A stretch of DNA of 26,132 nt, taken from positions 1 to 26,132 of the forward strand of contig JANOFM010000071.1 of NCBI GenBank assembly GCA_031413635.1. Direction: 5' to 3'. The notes beneath the pieces were generated by a model. It ran no database searches, was not told the DNA's origin, and saw only the letters and a program-made list of their open reading frames with translations. Shown here piece by piece: positions 25,734-26,132 of this stretch (the stretch's first letter is position 1; the number at the start of each line of letters is the position of its first letter). A program made the translations under genes and the position numbers. The DNA is from SZUA-430 sp031413635. GTDB lineage: Bacteria > Pseudomonadota > Alphaproteobacteria > Micropepsales > Micropepsaceae.

Positions 25734-25885
25734 CGAATACAACCTCAGATGGGCGTGAAAAACAGATTTAATTCCTGCCGCTACCTCTTCGCTGCATCTT
25801 GCGGCATTTTCGGGCCCTGGCTGCGGCGAATTCCGTACGCGGAGTATCGGAACAAAAAAGTGAGATTCGCAATCGTCAGCCCGCG

Positions 25886-25902
25886 AAATCGGAGGCCGAT
25901 TT
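25886..25902. promoter_or_regulatory. Inverted repeat upstream of the right-edge membrane protein gene
   Basis: A perfect 7-bp inverted repeat (AAATCGG-agg-CCGATTT) lies 38 bases before the ATG at 25941, in the expected promoter zone, in a 207-base gap between divergent genes. It could be an operator. No good -35/-10 pair is obvious nearby. Confidence 0.4.
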
Positions 25903-25940
25903 TGCTAACCTACGGGCAAATCAAATACGGGGGCCGAGTC

Positions 25941-26132
25941 ATGCGCAAGAGCGTCCGCATTTTTTTGCTGGGCATCGCGGTGTGGGGCGTGCCCTTCGCC
26001 CTCGGCATGGCGCTCTTCCCGATTGTCGATGTCGAAAGCGCGCTGTTCGACTCGCTGATGTCCGTCGCGTTGGCGTTCTCCGCGACGCTGTTTGCCTATA
26101 TCCACCTCAGCCGCTGCGCCGCCCCGACACTC
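25941..26132 (+). CDS. Membrane protein, 3'-truncated by the window edge
   Basis: An open frame begins at ATG 25941 behind ggggg and runs 64 codons to the end of the window without a stop. It encodes at least two hydrophobic segments (about residues 7-28, IFLLGIAVWGVPFALGMALF, and 40-56, LMSVALAFSATLFAYIH) joined by a short acidic loop (DVESALFDS). The pattern of a small multi-span membrane protein resembles hypothetical proteins found in many bacteria. I cannot assign a family from this fragment. Confidence 0.7.
   Translation, partial: MRKSVRIFLLGIAVWGVPFALGMALFPIVDVESALFDSLMSVALAFSATLFAYIHLSRCAAPTL

Overview
The window is GC-rich, densely packed chromosomal DNA that looks alphaproteobacterial. 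Pointers to that group are an ArsR/methyltransferase regulator overlapping metF and metH, an FNR-type regulator with C-x2-C-x7-C spacing, an mlaA-mlaC pair, and housekeeping genes with strong GC bias at third codon positions. I cannot fix the order. There are no phage genes, transposases, CRISPR arrays or rRNA genes. Most of the window is housekeeping and envelope biology, with a few poorly described cassettes.

Layout. 1-2942 (+): a 5'-truncated hydantoinase B/oxoprolinase gene, an unrecognised 230-residue protein and a short-chain dehydrogenase, spaced like one operon. 3059-3136 (+): a 25-codon membrane peptide gene with a strong ribosome binding site, missed by length cut-offs, followed by a hairpin terminator. 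3211-8776 (-): a translationally coupled methionine-cycle operon of ArsR-methyltransferase regulator, metF and metH, with a period-8 AT-rich repeat in front. 9091-10640 (+): mlaA and mlaC for outer-membrane lipid asymmetry. 10695-12353 (-): ettA, behind a shared bidirectional terminator. 12528-13810 (+): an FNR-like oxygen-responsive regulator and a PH-domain membrane protein. 13817-16219 (-): a subtilisin-type autotransporter. 16464-16838 (-): a small GIY-YIG protein and a CAU-anticodon tRNA.

17009-21521 (+) is a run of exported proteins: a SIMPL-domain protein whose promoter holds a perfect 14-bp palindrome, an S9 peptidase, an unknown periplasmic protein and an M23 metallopeptidase on a Pro/Glu-rich stalk. 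21531-23343 (-) holds a nitrilase-superfamily amidase next to a beta-carbonic anhydrase, and a small charged lipoprotein. 23472-24086 (+) is a TIGR02466-type 2OG-Fe(II) oxygenase. 24073-25733 (-) is a coupled pair: a class IV aminotransferase-fold protein and a sulfotransferase-like protein. A truncated membrane protein gene runs off the right edge.

The best candidate for something undescribed is the right-hand pair. The aminotransferase-fold protein has no lysine where the PLP Schiff-base lysine should be. Its partner resembles the N-terminal half of the plant 'branched-chain aminotransferase-like' fusion proteins, so the two halves of an uncharacterised plant protein seem to exist here as separate, translationally coupled genes. 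The next best are the 25-codon gene and the operator-like palindromes and repeats.
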